Source: Flavobacteriaceae bacterium S0862 (GTDB taxonomy: Bacteria > Bacteroidota > Bacteroidia > Flavobacteriales > Flavobacteriaceae). From it: 64,000 bases of DNA. The position numbers and the translations under genes are program-made. This document shows positions 18,501 to 26,807 of this stretch, one piece after another. The first letter of the stretch is position 1. Each line of letters begins with the position of its first letter. The DNA lies in assembly GCA_023015825.1 (NCBI GenBank), contig JALKAW010000009.1:1-64000 (forward strand), in the 5' to 3' direction. Under the pieces are notes generated by a model. The model did not search any database and had not been told where the DNA came from. It was given only the letters and a program-made list of their open reading frames with translations.

Positions 18501-19353
18501 AGGTCAGGCAACCATTGCTAATGGTGTTTTTGAGTTTGATTTTGTGGTGCCAAGAGATATTGGTGTTCCTGTTGGGAATGGTAAAATAAGTTTCTATGCT
18601 AAAAATGACAACCCATTACAAGATCAAGCAGGTGCTAATTTTAATATACAAATTGGAGGAATTAATAACAATGCACCAGAAGATAATGAAGGTCCTATTA
18701 TTAATCTATTTATGAACGATGAAAGCTTTGTGTCTGGAGGAATCACTAATGAATCTCCAACTTTGTTAGCAAAACTGCAAGATGAAAATGGCATTAATAC
18801 TGCCAGCGGAATTGGTCACGACATTATAGCTATTTTAGATGGTGATGAAACAAATCCGTTTAAGTTAAATGATTATTACACAACCGAAGTGGACGATTAC
18901 CAAAATGGTACAGTAACCTATCCATTTAGAGATTTAGAGCCAGGGTTACACACATTAACCCTCAAGGCATGGGATGTTTATAACAATTCATCGACTGCTG
19001 AGATACAATTTTTGGTTTACGACGAAAATGAGTCACTAGTTATCGATAATGTATTGAATTATCCAAATCCTTTTGTTAATTACACAGAATTTTGGTTCAA
19101 CCACAATAGTTCGGAGGTTTTAGACGTTTCAGTACAAGTATTCACAGTTTCTGGAAAACTCGTTAGGACTTTAAACGGTCAAACTAACGGAGGATTAAAG
19201 TCTACAAGTTCCGTGTCTAAAGACATTGTTTGGGATGGAAGAGACGACTTTGGAGAAAAAATTGGAAAAGGAGTATACGTATATAAATTAACAGTACGTT
19301 CAAATCAATTAAATAAACAAGTGGAAAAGTTTGAAAAACTTGTGATACTATAA
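15508..19353 (+). CDS. porU: Type IX secretion system sortase PorU
   Basis: PorU is the outer-membrane, surface-exposed sortase that removes the C-terminal domain from type IX cargo and links the cargo to lipopolysaccharide or releases it. The protein has 1281 residues. Seen directly: a signal peptide (MKKFLFSVILLTTLLSYSQQ), a long beta-rich N-terminal region, then a gingipain-like C25 peptidase domain with YIIIAREDM, LCLFGDASFDYKD, the catalytic histidine in NYFGHGGEDG (His780) and the catalytic cysteine in VTVTCEYTKFD (Cys814). The end carries its own T9SS-type C-terminal domain (NYPNPFVNYTEFWF to GVYVYKLTV). The start at 15508 gives the signal peptide directly. porV follows 63 bases later. 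The sortase and its partner are thus encoded side by side. Confidence 0.95.
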   Translation: MKKFLFSVILLTTLLSYSQQKQFTIDWNGTRTLSTSSSKVEVPSFNNSNFSFDHVSGLKYISQWESNGLVNENSLKISNISYLTISKNELKDIRLETIPKKIQSLIKNTNSRGKRSVYFEMSPIINDNGIYKKVRSFTITYNFNQANRSRSSSRVIVNSVLNQGDWYKFYIEKTGVFKLSRSFLSSLGISMNNIDPRSIRVFGQGGNMLPMRNSVYYPLDLTENPVKVIGGEDGKFNNNDYILFYGEGPEGYNSESNTNINAYTNKAYYFINVNSGGNAKQVQDYIEPTGVANTTINTFHDYQFHELDEYNLAKLGRRWFGDRFDFDPDKVFDFEVKNIVASEPVALKVYAAAVGVVQTSMRVRVNGTDVDNFTFPAINSPILATQDFFNGDINVASGNISVNLTYNNNGNPTSEGYLDYISIEATRSLAGVGEQFIFKNNNVPLLSGIGQYDLSNASTITEVWDVTDKYNITAIQNSDALSTLIFKAQLGEERTYIAIDDSDFYTPKSESKSRVVNQNIKGTVFENTQGQFQDVDYIIIAREDMLGQAERLAQINRDQNKLNVKVYTLQNIYNEFSSGNQDISGIRNFVKYVYDNASTPTNRLKYLCLFGDASFDYKDRVSNNTNVVPSWHSLNSFSLSSSFVSDDFFGMMDLNEGTMHSSDKLDIAVGRVLADTPQRARELVDKIESYYQEEAYGNWRNNVMVVSDDVDESWEGILQQTTDDIANDITQNKPFVNTIKVHADAFVQQSTAGGERYPSVNKAIFDNIEVGALVVNYFGHGGEDGLASERIFDKINAQELKNICKLNCFVTVTCEYTKFDNPLRATAGEYLYWNKKGGAIGLITTTRQIFVSVGVSFNVVLGEYMFAFGTNDYPSMAEALRLTKNDPRISGVSQRRLVFFIGDPAMKLALPKPSVRLTEINDVPITGSVDVLQALGRAKIKGEVVDESGNVLTNYNGVVTTTIFDKEIDRQTLSNDGTTNGGQRVVMDYKTLGETIFRGQATIANGVFEFDFVVPRDIGVPVGNGKISFYAKNDNPLQDQAGANFNIQIGGINNNAPEDNEGPIINLFMNDESFVSGGITNESPTLLAKLQDENGINTASGIGHDIIAILDGDETNPFKLNDYYTTEVDDYQNGTVTYPFRDLEPGLHTLTLKAWDVYNNSSTAEIQFLVYDENESLVIDNVLNYPNPFVNYTEFWFNHNSSEVLDVSVQVFTVSGKLVRTLNGQTNGGLKSTSSVSKDIVWDGRDDFGEKIGKGVYVYKLTVRSNQLNKQVEKFEKLVIL

Positions 19354-19370
19354 TAATAATTATATTTGCC

Positions 19371-19378
19371 AACATATT
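19371..19378 (+). promoter_or_regulatory. Candidate -7 box for porV
   Basis: TATATTTG, a perfect TAnnTTTG box, lies 38 bases before the porV ATG. A TTG element at the usual spacing is not visible, so porV may be both read through from porU and transcribed from here. Confidence 0.42.
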
Positions 19379-19416
19379 ATGGCTGTTAAAACAGCAACTT
19401 AAATCAACATTTACTT

Positions 19417-20658
19417 ATGAAAAACTACATTTTAGCCCTAATCACACTAGGTTTTTTCGTTCAAGTTAATGCACAAACATTAACCGAAATTATTCCCTAT
19501 TCAAATGATAGTAGGGTCATTACAACAGGAGTTCCATTTTTACTTATTGCAGCAGATGCAAGAGCAGCAGGTTTGGGAGATATGGGAGTTGCAACTTCCG
19601 TAGATGTATATTCGCAACAATGGAATCCATCAAAATACGCTTTTTCAACTGCTAAATCTGGCATAGGTATTAGTTATACACCTTACTTGAGTAAGCTAGT
19701 TAACGATATTTCTATTGGTCAGGTAACTTATTTTAATAGACTTAATGAGCGTAGTGCTTTTGCAGGAAGTTTTAAATATTTCAGTTTAGGTGAAATTGAA
19801 TTGGTTGATGGACCTAATGATACACCAAGAATTGCAAAGCCAAACGAAATGACTATGGATTTATCTTATACATTGCGTTTAGCAGATCAATTTGCTATGG
19901 GAGTAGCATTACGTTATTTACGTTCAGATTTAAAAATTATTGGAGTTGATGCAAATCCAGCACCGGCCAGTACCATTGGTGTTGATATTTCTGGATTCTA
20001 TCAAGGCGAAGAACAAGCTTACAGTGATTTTAATGGTCGTTGGAGAGGTGGATTTGCTATTCAAAATTTAGGACCAAAAATAAAATATGACGATGCAGGT
20101 CGTGAAAACTTTATTCCTACTAATTTAAGATTAGGTGGAGGATTTGATTTTATATTCGATCAATACAATAAACTAGCTGTAACAGCAGAGTTTACAAAGC
20201 TTTTAGTGCCAACACCTCCAGTTTTAGGTAGAGAAGTTCAGTTTGAAGACACCAATGGAAATGGAACTTACGAGGAAGGTACAGACACATTAATTAGTGA
20301 AAAAGACAACGTTATTATTTCAGGAAAATCAACAGACGTTAGCTTTATCTCGGGTGTGTTCCAATCATTTGGGGATGCTCCAGGAGGATTTAGTGAAGAG
20401 CTTAAAGAGTTTACTTGGGCTTTAGGAGCTGAATACCAATATCAAGACTCTTTTGCTTTAAGAGCTGGTTTCTTTAATGAAGCTGAAGAAAAAGGAGCAA
20501 GAAAATTCTTTGCACTTGGTGCGGGTTTTAAGTATACAACTATTAATGTTGACATGTCTTATCTGTTTTCAGCATCGAAAGTACAAAGCCCATTAGAAAA
20601 CACATTGCGTTTTTCTTTAACCTTCAATTTTGGAGATGGCGAGTATAACGAATACTAG
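19417..20658 (+). CDS. porV: Type IX secretion system outer membrane protein PorV (LptO)
   Basis: PorV is an outer-membrane beta-barrel of the FadL-like type that shuttles T9SS cargo from the translocon to PorU. The protein has 413 residues. Seen directly: a signal peptide (MKNYILALITLGFFVQVNAQ), the conserved start of the mature protein with FLLIAADARAAGLGDMGVATSVDVYSQQWNPSKYAF split over two segments, alternating amphipathic strands, and a last strand ending FSLTFNFGDGEYNEY. The location directly behind porU and the DARAAGLGD motif identify it. A terminator follows. Confidence 0.95.
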   Translation: MKNYILALITLGFFVQVNAQTLTEIIPYSNDSRVITTGVPFLLIAADARAAGLGDMGVATSVDVYSQQWNPSKYAFSTAKSGIGISYTPYLSKLVNDISIGQVTYFNRLNERSAFAGSFKYFSLGEIELVDGPNDTPRIAKPNEMTMDLSYTLRLADQFAMGVALRYLRSDLKIIGVDANPAPASTIGVDISGFYQGEEQAYSDFNGRWRGGFAIQNLGPKIKYDDAGRENFIPTNLRLGGGFDFIFDQYNKLAVTAEFTKLLVPTPPVLGREVQFEDTNGNGTYEEGTDTLISEKDNVIISGKSTDVSFISGVFQSFGDAPGGFSEELKEFTWALGAEYQYQDSFALRAGFFNEAEEKGARKFFALGAGFKYTTINVDMSYLFSASKVQSPLENTLRFSLTFNFGDGEYNEY

Positions 20659-20684
20659 AAAAGAACAACATATTTAAGATTTTT

Positions 20685-20716
20685 AAAAAACTATTGTATT
20701 TTACAATAGTTTTTTT
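20685..20716 (+). terminator. Terminator behind porV
   Basis: AAAAAACTATTGTA pairs with TACAATAGTTTTTT with a short loop and a T run. It separates porV from cdd. Confidence 0.88.
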
Positions 20717-20733
20717 GTCTAAAAAAGGTAGTA

Positions 20734-21216
20734 ATGAAGGAAATAAAAATAGAATCGACACTTTACGTTTATGATACAATAAAAGATTTACCAAGTGATG
20801 TGCAAGATTTAATGAATAGTGCACATCAAGCCCGAGACAAAGCCTATGCACCTTATTCAAAATTTAATGTTGGAGCTGCTTTGTTGCTTGATAATGGTGA
20901 GGTGGTTATAGGTAGTAATCAAGAAAATGCCTCATATCCTTCAGGACTTTGTGCCGAAAGAACAGCTATTTATTATAAAGGAGCTAAGTATCCTGAAGCT
21001 AAAATTTTAAAAATGGCAATTACAGCAAGCTCACAAATTAATGAAACCACAGAGCCAATTCCACCTTGTGGAGCATGCAGGCAAGCTATTGTGGAGTATG
21101 AAATAAATCAAGAATCTCCAATAGAAATCTATTTTATGGGAGAAACAGGTAAAGTTGTAAAGTCAAATTCTCTTAAAAACTTATTGCCATTAGTGTTCGA
21201 TAAATCTGTTCTGTAA
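20734..21216 (+). CDS. cdd: Cytidine deaminase
   Basis: Cdd deaminates cytidine and deoxycytidine to uridine and deoxyuridine in pyrimidine salvage. The protein has 160 residues, slightly longer than the usual 130-140 because of an N-terminal extension. Seen directly: the conserved APYSKFNVGAALL, the zinc/catalytic motif GLCAERTAIY with the active-site glutamate, and the two zinc cysteines in PPCGACRQ. The position between porV and pdhA is a gene order I recall from other Flavobacteriaceae. No functional link is implied. Confidence 0.94.
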   Translation: MKEIKIESTLYVYDTIKDLPSDVQDLMNSAHQARDKAYAPYSKFNVGAALLLDNGEVVIGSNQENASYPSGLCAERTAIYYKGAKYPEAKILKMAITASSQINETTEPIPPCGACRQAIVEYEINQESPIEIYFMGETGKVVKSNSLKNLLPLVFDKSVL

Positions 21217-21269
21217 CGTTTTCGTTTAAAATTAACTCTTAACAGTTTTTAGGTTAATAACTAAAGTAT

Positions 21270-21277
21270 TACTTTTG
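21270..21277 (+). promoter_or_regulatory. Candidate -7 box for pdhA-pdhC
   Basis: TACTTTTG fits TAnnTTTG and lies 32 bases before the pdhA ATG in the gap behind cdd. The upstream element is weak. Confidence 0.5.
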
Positions 21278-21308
21278 TTATTCGCTTAATTAAAACCAAA
21301 ATTAGTCG

Positions 21309-22307
21309 ATGCAAAAAATCACTAAAGAAACATATATAAAATGGTATGAAGACATGCTGTTTTGGAGAAAGTTCGAAGATAAATTAGCCGCAGTATATAT
21401 TCAACAAAAAGTTCGTGGATTCCTTCATTTATATAATGGACAAGAAGCCGTATTAGCAGGTGCTTTGCATGCTATGGACTTGTCTAAAGACAAAATGATA
21501 ACTGCTTATAGAAATCATGTACAGCCAATTGGAATGGGAGTTGACCCAAAAAGAGTAATGGCTGAACTCTATGGAAAAGCAACAGGAACGTCACAGGGAC
21601 TAGGTGGTTCTATGCATATTTTCTCTAAAGAAAAAGGATTTTATGGAGGGCATGGTATTGTTGGAGGACAAATTCCTTTAGGTGCTGGAATGGCCTTTGG
21701 TGATAAATATCATGATAGAGGTGCTGTTACTTTATGCTATATGGGAGATGGAGCAGTGCGCCAAGGTTCATTGCACGAAACTTTTAATATGGCAATGAAC
21801 TGGAAGTTACCAGTAGTGTTCGTTTGTGAAAACAATGGTTACGCTATGGGGACATCAGTAGAAAGAACTGCAAATCATACAGATATTTGGAAACTTGGTC
21901 TAGGGTACGAAATGCCTTGTGGACCAGTAGATGGGATGAATCCTGTAAAAGTTGCCGAAGCAATGCATGAAGCTATAGATAGAGCGCGTCGCGGTGACGG
22001 TCCAACGTTCTTAGAAATGAAAACGTATCGTTACCGTGGACATTCAATGAGTGATGCACAACATTATAGAACTAAAGAGGAGGTTGAAGAGTATAAAAAA
22101 ATAGATCCCATTACACAAGTAAAGGATATTATTTTAGAAAATAAACATGCAACAGAGGCTGATTTAAAAGTAATTGATAAACGCGTTAAAGATTTAGTTA
22201 GCGAATGTGAGAAATTTGCTGAAGAATCACCTTATCCTGAGAAAAGCGTCATGTATGATGCTGTATACGAGCAAGAAGATTATCCATTTTTACAACATAA
22301 ATTATAA
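21309..22307 (+). CDS. pdhA: Pyruvate dehydrogenase E1 component, alpha subunit
   Basis: This is the thiamine-diphosphate-binding alpha subunit of pyruvate dehydrogenase, which decarboxylates pyruvate to feed acetyl-CoA into the TCA cycle. The protein has 332 residues. Seen directly: the ThDP motif beginning GDGAVRQGS and ending ENNGYAMG, GGSMHIFS, GHGIVGGQIPLG, and the conserved RYRGHSMSDAQHYRTKEEV loop around the phosphorylatable region of E1 alpha. pdhC starts 3 bases downstream. The beta subunit is not encoded here and must lie elsewhere. Confidence 0.94.
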   Translation: MQKITKETYIKWYEDMLFWRKFEDKLAAVYIQQKVRGFLHLYNGQEAVLAGALHAMDLSKDKMITAYRNHVQPIGMGVDPKRVMAELYGKATGTSQGLGGSMHIFSKEKGFYGGHGIVGGQIPLGAGMAFGDKYHDRGAVTLCYMGDGAVRQGSLHETFNMAMNWKLPVVFVCENNGYAMGTSVERTANHTDIWKLGLGYEMPCGPVDGMNPVKVAEAMHEAIDRARRGDGPTFLEMKTYRYRGHSMSDAQHYRTKEEVEEYKKIDPITQVKDIILENKHATEADLKVIDKRVKDLVSECEKFAEESPYPEKSVMYDAVYEQEDYPFLQHKL

Positions 22308-22310
22308 GTC

Positions 22311-23915
22311 ATGGCAGAAATTATTACAATGCCTCGTTTAAGCGATACCATGGAAGAAGGTACTGTAGCTTCTTGGCTTAAAAAAGTTGGTGATACAGTA
22401 AGCGAAGGCGATATTTTAGCCGAAATTGAAACGGATAAAGCGACTATGGAGTTTGAATCATTTCATGAAGGAACGTTGTTGCATATTGGTGTTCAAGAAG
22501 GAGAAACTACAAAGGTTGATGAGCTTCTAGCTATTATCGGAGAAAAAGGAGAAGATGTTTCAGGCTTATTAAATAATTCCAATTCTGACGCAAAAGAAGA
22601 ACAACAAACAGAAGAGAATAAATCTTCAAACGAAGAAATGCATACTGAATCTGTAGATATACCTGAAGGCGTAACTGTAGTGACAATGCCTCGTTTAAGT
22701 GATACCATGGAGGAAGGTACTGTGGCGACTTGGTTAAAGAAAGTTGGTGATACAGTTGAAGAGGGAGATATCCTTGCTGAAATAGAAACAGATAAAGCGA
22801 CTATGGAATTTGAGTCCTTTCAATCGGGAACTTTATTACACGTAGGATTAAATGAAGGTGAGTCAGCTAAGGTAGATTCATTATTGGCTATAATTGGCCC
22901 AAAAGGAACAGATGTCTCTAGTATTGCTAAAAACTTTAAGTCTATAGGAGATTCAACTGCAAAGCAAGAAGAAAAGAAAGAAGAGACACCAAAAGCTAAA
23001 GTTGAAGACAAAAAAGAAGCTCCAAAACAAGAAGTTAAGGATTCAGTTCCAACTTCAAGTTCAGGTAGAATATTCGTGTCTCCTCTAGCTAAAAAATTAG
23101 CAGAAGAAAAAGGCATTAATTTATCCCAAGTTCAAGGTTCAGGAGAAAATGGGCGCATTGTAAAACGTGATATTGAAAACTTTACACCAGCTGCATCTAC
23201 TGCATCAGTTGGTAAATTTGTACCTTCTGGACAAGAAGATTTTGATGAAATTCCAAACTCAAATATGCGTAAGGCTATTGCTAAAAACTTAGCAAAATCT
23301 AAATTTACCGCACCGCATTACTACTTGAATGTGGAATTTGATATGGATAACGCTATTGCGTTTAGAACTCAGTATAACACATTACCAGATACTAAAATAT
23401 CATTTAATGATATGGTCGTAAAGGCATGTGCATTGGCATTAAAACAACATCCTCAGGTTAATTCTCAGTGGTTTGATGACAGAATGCGAATGAATAACCA
23501 TGTACATATTGGTGTAGCTGTTGCTGTACCAGATGGATTGGTTGTTCCTGTAGTTCGTTTTGCTAATGAGCAATCATTACCACAAATTAATGCTGCAGTA
23601 AAAGATTACGCAGGTAGAGCAAGGAATAAAAAGCTAACACTCGAAGAAATGGAAGGTAGTACCTTTACAATTTCTAATCTTGGAATGTTCGGTATTGATA
23701 GTTTTACGTCAATTATTAATCAACCTAATTCAGCCATATTGTCTGTTGGAGCTATCGTGCAAAAGCCAGTGGTTAAAGAAGGTCAGATTGTGGTTGGTAA
23801 TACCATGAAGTTGTCTATGGCATGTGACCATAGAACTGTTGATGGTGCCACAGGAGCTATGTTCTTGCAAACATTAAAAGGATATATTGAGAATCCAGTG
23901 ACGATGTTGGTATAA
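22311..23915 (+). CDS. pdhC: Pyruvate dehydrogenase E2, dihydrolipoamide acetyltransferase
   Basis: E2 carries acetyl groups on lipoyl arms and transfers them to CoA, and forms the core of the PDH complex. The protein has 534 residues. Seen directly: two lipoyl domains (about residues 1-80 and 124-200), each with the lipoylated lysine in ETDKATMEFES. They are joined by acidic Glu/Lys-rich linkers. A peripheral-subunit-binding domain follows (VSPLAKKLAEEKGINLSQVQ to NGRIVKRDIE), then the catalytic domain with the active-site motif DHRTVDGATGA near the C-terminus. The two lipoyl domains are near copies at DNA level. It is directly coupled to pdhA. Confidence 0.95.
   Translation: MAEIITMPRLSDTMEEGTVASWLKKVGDTVSEGDILAEIETDKATMEFESFHEGTLLHIGVQEGETTKVDELLAIIGEKGEDVSGLLNNSNSDAKEEQQTEENKSSNEEMHTESVDIPEGVTVVTMPRLSDTMEEGTVATWLKKVGDTVEEGDILAEIETDKATMEFESFQSGTLLHVGLNEGESAKVDSLLAIIGPKGTDVSSIAKNFKSIGDSTAKQEEKKEETPKAKVEDKKEAPKQEVKDSVPTSSSGRIFVSPLAKKLAEEKGINLSQVQGSGENGRIVKRDIENFTPAASTASVGKFVPSGQEDFDEIPNSNMRKAIAKNLAKSKFTAPHYYLNVEFDMDNAIAFRTQYNTLPDTKISFNDMVVKACALALKQHPQVNSQWFDDRMRMNNHVHIGVAVAVPDGLVVPVVRFANEQSLPQINAAVKDYAGRARNKKLTLEEMEGSTFTISNLGMFGIDSFTSIINQPNSAILSVGAIVQKPVVKEGQIVVGNTMKLSMACDHRTVDGATGAMFLQTLKGYIENPVTMLV
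22329..22869 (+). repeat. Two direct copies of the lipoyl-domain coding segment in pdhC
   Basis: The segment starting at 22329 (ATGCCTCGTTTAAGCGATAC) is repeated 357 bp later at 22686 with few differences, over roughly 180 bp. This is an in-frame duplication of the lipoyl domain, common in E2 proteins. Confidence 0.85.
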
Positions 23916-23953
23916 TTAGTTCTTCTGAATTTGATTCAGAATCTCACGATATA

Positions 23954-23983
23954 AATCCTGTTTCATTGAAGCAGGATTTTTTT
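23954..23983 (+). terminator. Terminator behind pdhC
   Basis: AATCCTGTTTC pairs with GAAGCAGGATT (one T-G pair), followed by a run of seven T. It touches the stop codon of the convergent AraC-type gene. Confidence 0.88.
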
Positions 23984-24749
23984 ATGTATGTTGTTGCATA
24001 TATTTTGAAGGCAAAATATTAAAAGTCTCTTTAAAGCATTTTGAGAAATAAGCAGGACTGTTAAATCCTGTCTTTTCGGCTATTTTAGTAACGTTTCCTT
24101 TTTTGTAATGTAGCATAATCATAGCTCGTTTAAGCCTGTAATCTCTTAAAAAAATGCTTGGGGATTTCCCAGTTAGTTTTTTTAGTTTTCTATAAAATTG
24201 CGAACTACTTGACCCTAACTCTTTACTGAAGTTGGAAATATTGAAGTTGGCATCATTCCATATTTTTTCAACATAATTCATCAAGTCGGTTAAGAAACTT
24301 GCTTCAGTTGACTTTAGGATTTTAATATCACCTCTATTAATAAAACTATTACTATTTTCTTTTTCGTAAGCTCTTTTAACTGCTTCAGAAATTACAAATT
24401 TGTCATTAACGACAATTTCACACATTCTAGTTGCTAAAACTTTAGATTTTTTTGATACACCTTCAGTAATTCCCAGTTTTAAATCACGAATTGATTTATC
24501 AAACTTTGGTGTGATATATTTAAAATTAGCTTTTAATTTTAGACCACATAATACAGCATTTGTTACTGTTGTAAAAGAAACTACATAAGTATTGTCATTA
24601 TGTTTTAATATAGTGCCTCGAAATTTTTTTAATAAGTTAGAAATACCATTGTGGAGCTTTTGTGTAAATAAATTAAATTGATTGGCTTCCAGTCTATGAA
24701 GATAATCACTAGTTTCAATAACCATTATATAGGAAGTGTCAGAATTCAT
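23982..24749 (-). CDS. AraC-family regulator with a cyclase-like N-terminal domain
   Basis: The protein has 255 residues. The last 100 residues form a clear AraC double HTH (NFNISNFSKELGSSSSQFYRKL, then LKRAMIMLHYKKGNVTKIAE and FNSPAYFSKCFKETFNILPS split across helices), so it binds DNA. Residues 1-145 resemble a class III nucleotidyl cyclase fold: an FTQKLHNGISNLLKKFRGTI helix, KHNDNTYVVSF where the GD hairpin would be, NAVLCGLKLKANF and KLGITEG. The metal-binding aspartates expected of an active cyclase are not convincing, so I infer a degenerate sensor. It is monocistronic and converges on pdhC. Its targets are unknown. The N-terminal assignment is inference from pattern only. Confidence 0.75.
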   Translation of the reverse strand: MNSDTSYIMVIETSDYLHRLEANQFNLFTQKLHNGISNLLKKFRGTILKHNDNTYVVSFTTVTNAVLCGLKLKANFKYITPKFDKSIRDLKLGITEGVSKKSKVLATRMCEIVVNDKFVISEAVKRAYEKENSNSFINRGDIKILKSTEASFLTDLMNYVEKIWNDANFNISNFSKELGSSSSQFYRKLKKLTGKSPSIFLRDYRLKRAMIMLHYKKGNVTKIAEKTGFNSPAYFSKCFKETFNILPSKYMQQHT

Positions 24750-24909
24750 AGTAGAAAAATATAGCTTTCTACAAGTTAGTGATTTTTAAGAAATTAAACT
24801 AGTAAAAATAAGCGTACAGCTTAAGTGTTAAAGCAATAATTTACAGTAAGACACATGATTTAAAGCTTAACTATTTTATTATCTTTAAGCCTTAAATTAA
24901 AAAACACTT

Positions 24910-25863
24910 ATGAAACATATTCCTATTATTGGCTTGTTGTTGTTAACCTTTATTGTTGGCTGTAAAAAGAAAGAAGAAACACAATCAATCACAGTCACAA
25001 GTGATTATATCAAAGATATTGTTTATTTCTTGGCATCTGATGAATTGGAAGGACGAAATACAGGTTCTGTAGGTATCGAAAAATCGGCTACTTATATAGA
25101 AACTAAATTCAAAGATTATGGTGTAAAACCATATTTTGATACGTATCGAGACAATTTTAAAATAGACAGTTTGGATGCTTTTAATGTGGTTGGGTTTTTA
25201 GAAGGGAGTGACCCTAAATTAAAAGATGAGGTAGTGATTATAGGTGCCCACTATGACCATATTGGTAGAAGAGCAAAACCAGTTGACGGAGACTCTATTG
25301 GTAATGGCGCTAATGATAACGCATCAGGGACTTCTACAGTAATAGCTATGGCAAAGTATTTTGCAGCTAAAAAGAATAATAAACGTAGCATTATGTTTGC
25401 CTTATTTTCTGGAGAAGAAATGGGTTTAAGAGGAGCAAAGCAATTAGCTGAACGTTTAAAGAATGAAAATTTAAACTTGTATACCATGGTAAACTTTGAG
25501 ATGTTAGGTGTTCCTTTTCCTGATAGAGATTATCAAGTATTTGCAACAGGTTACGATTTGTCCAATATGGCTGAGGTTTTAAACAAATATGCAGGAAATA
25601 AACTAGTTGGAAAATCTGATGAAGCTGCAAAATTTAATTTATTTAAGCGCTCGGATAACTATGCGTTTTATGAACATTTTAAAATAGCAGCACAAACTAT
25701 TTCATCTTGCGATTTAACTAATTTCGACTTTTATCATCATGTTGATGATGAAGCAGATATTATGGATTACAACCACATGGCAAGTACAATTAACAATTTG
25801 TTTCCAGCTATGGAAGGTATGATTAATGCGCCAACACAAGAAATAAAAATGAAAGATGAGTAA
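24910..25863 (+). CDS. M28-family metallopeptidase lipoprotein
   Basis: This is a zinc aminopeptidase-type enzyme of 317 residues, anchored by a lipid. Seen directly: a lipoprotein signal with FIVGCKKK (Cys18), the first zinc ligands in VVIIGAHYDHIG, the bridging aspartate in GNGANDNASGTSTVIAMA, the catalytic glutamate pair in LFSGEEMGLRGA, and a late DFYHHVDDEADI histidine. This is the M28 pattern of a di-zinc exopeptidase. The product probably acts in the periplasm on peptides. The stop overlaps the start of the SDR gene by 8 bases, so the two are co-translated. TATCTTTA at 24890 is a near-consensus -7 box. Confidence 0.9.
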   Translation: MKHIPIIGLLLLTFIVGCKKKEETQSITVTSDYIKDIVYFLASDELEGRNTGSVGIEKSATYIETKFKDYGVKPYFDTYRDNFKIDSLDAFNVVGFLEGSDPKLKDEVVIIGAHYDHIGRRAKPVDGDSIGNGANDNASGTSTVIAMAKYFAAKKNNKRSIMFALFSGEEMGLRGAKQLAERLKNENLNLYTMVNFEMLGVPFPDRDYQVFATGYDLSNMAEVLNKYAGNKLVGKSDEAAKFNLFKRSDNYAFYEHFKIAAQTISSCDLTNFDFYHHVDDEADIMDYNHMASTINNLFPAMEGMINAPTQEIKMKDE

Positions 25864-26539
25864 AAACATCATTATAACAGGTACTAGTAGGGGAATTGGT
25901 TTTGAGTTGGTACAATTATTTGCGGCACAAGGACATAATGTTTTGGCATTATCTAGAAACGAAAAACCAGTTAAAGATTTAGGTTTAAAAAATGTTACCA
26001 CTTGGTCTTTTGACCTTAGTAATGAAGTCTCTTATAAAAAAGTAAGCAGTTTCGTCAAAGAAAATTGGCAGCAAGTAGATGTTTTAATTAATAATGCAGG
26101 AGCTTTATTGAATAAACCGTTTGCTGAAACGACTTTTGATGATTTTGAATACATTTATAAAACCAATGTTTTTGGTGTTGCTGAATTCACTAGAGTTACT
26201 TTGCCATTTATGAAAGCTAGTAGTCATGTAGTTACTATTAGTTCGATGGGAGGTGTACAAGGTAGTATGAAATTCCCTGGTTTAGCCGCTTACAGTTCAA
26301 GTAAAGGTGCTGTGATTACTTTAACCGAATTGCTAGCTGAAGAATACAAAGAATCTGGAATATCTTTTAATGTACTGGCACTTGGAGCTGTACAAACCGA
26401 AATGTTAGAAGAAGCCTTTCCAGGTTATAAAGCACCTACTACAGCACTAGAAATGGCAAGTTACATTTATGAGTTTTCTTTGAAAGGACATAAATATTAT
26501 AATGGGAAATTGTTGCAAGTTTCTAATTCGACGCCTTGA
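25856..26539 (+). CDS. Short-chain dehydrogenase/reductase
   Basis: This is an NAD(P)(H)-dependent oxidoreductase of the classical SDR type, 227 residues. Seen directly: the cofactor motif TGTSRGIG near the N-terminus, NNAGA in the centre, the catalytic serine in VTISSMGG, and YSSSKGA as the Tyr-X3-Lys pair. The substrate cannot be assigned. The ATG overlaps the end of the M28 peptidase gene (ATGAGTAA), so expression is coupled. Confidence 0.9.
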   Translation: MSKNIIITGTSRGIGFELVQLFAAQGHNVLALSRNEKPVKDLGLKNVTTWSFDLSNEVSYKKVSSFVKENWQQVDVLINNAGALLNKPFAETTFDDFEYIYKTNVFGVAEFTRVTLPFMKASSHVVTISSMGGVQGSMKFPGLAAYSSSKGAVITLTELLAEEYKESGISFNVLALGAVQTEMLEEAFPGYKAPTTALEMASYIYEFSLKGHKYYNGKLLQVSNSTP

Positions 26540-26589
26540 TTCTAATAAGCGAATAACAGAATTAGTTTTATTATTTAATTAATAATTAG

Positions 26590-26620
26590 AATAGCTAAAA
26601 ATATCATTGGAGCTATTTTT
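26590..26620. terminator. Possible weak convergent terminator
   Basis: AATAGCT pairs with AGCTATT over a 14-base loop and is followed by five T. It lies between the SDR gene and the convergent XRE gene and overlaps the XRE stop codon. The stem is short. Confidence 0.4.
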
Positions 26621-26807
26621 CTATTAAGAATACTTCTTCTATGGTTAAATTGAAAATTTTAGCAATATCGTAAGCCAATTTTAGTGAAGGATTGTATTTT
26701 CCTTTTTCCAGAAATACAATTGTTTCACGTCTCACATTTACTTTTTTTGCCAGATCTTCTTGTGTTAGTTTTTCTCTTGCCCTTAATTCTCTAATTCGTG
26801 TCTCCAT
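26613..26807 (-). CDS. Small XRE-family transcriptional regulator
   Basis: This is a 64-residue protein that is almost entirely one helix-turn-helix domain: [20 protein letters not shown], then [20 protein letters not shown], then FNLTIEEVF. This is the short YozG-like XRE type with only a DNA-binding domain. Its start overlaps the upstream membrane-protein gene by 17 bases, so they form a two-gene unit. It probably regulates its own promoter (see the palindrome at 27220-27238). The pairing with a small membrane protein is common for this type. Confidence 0.9.
   Translation of the reverse strand: METRIRELRAREKLTQEDLAKKVNVRRETIVFLEKGKYNPSLKLAYDIAKIFNLTIEEVFLIEK

Noticed and set aside
22329-22869. 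Repeat in pdhC as a mobile or recombination element
   Set aside because: The repeat is in frame and encodes two lipoyl domains, as in many E2 proteins.
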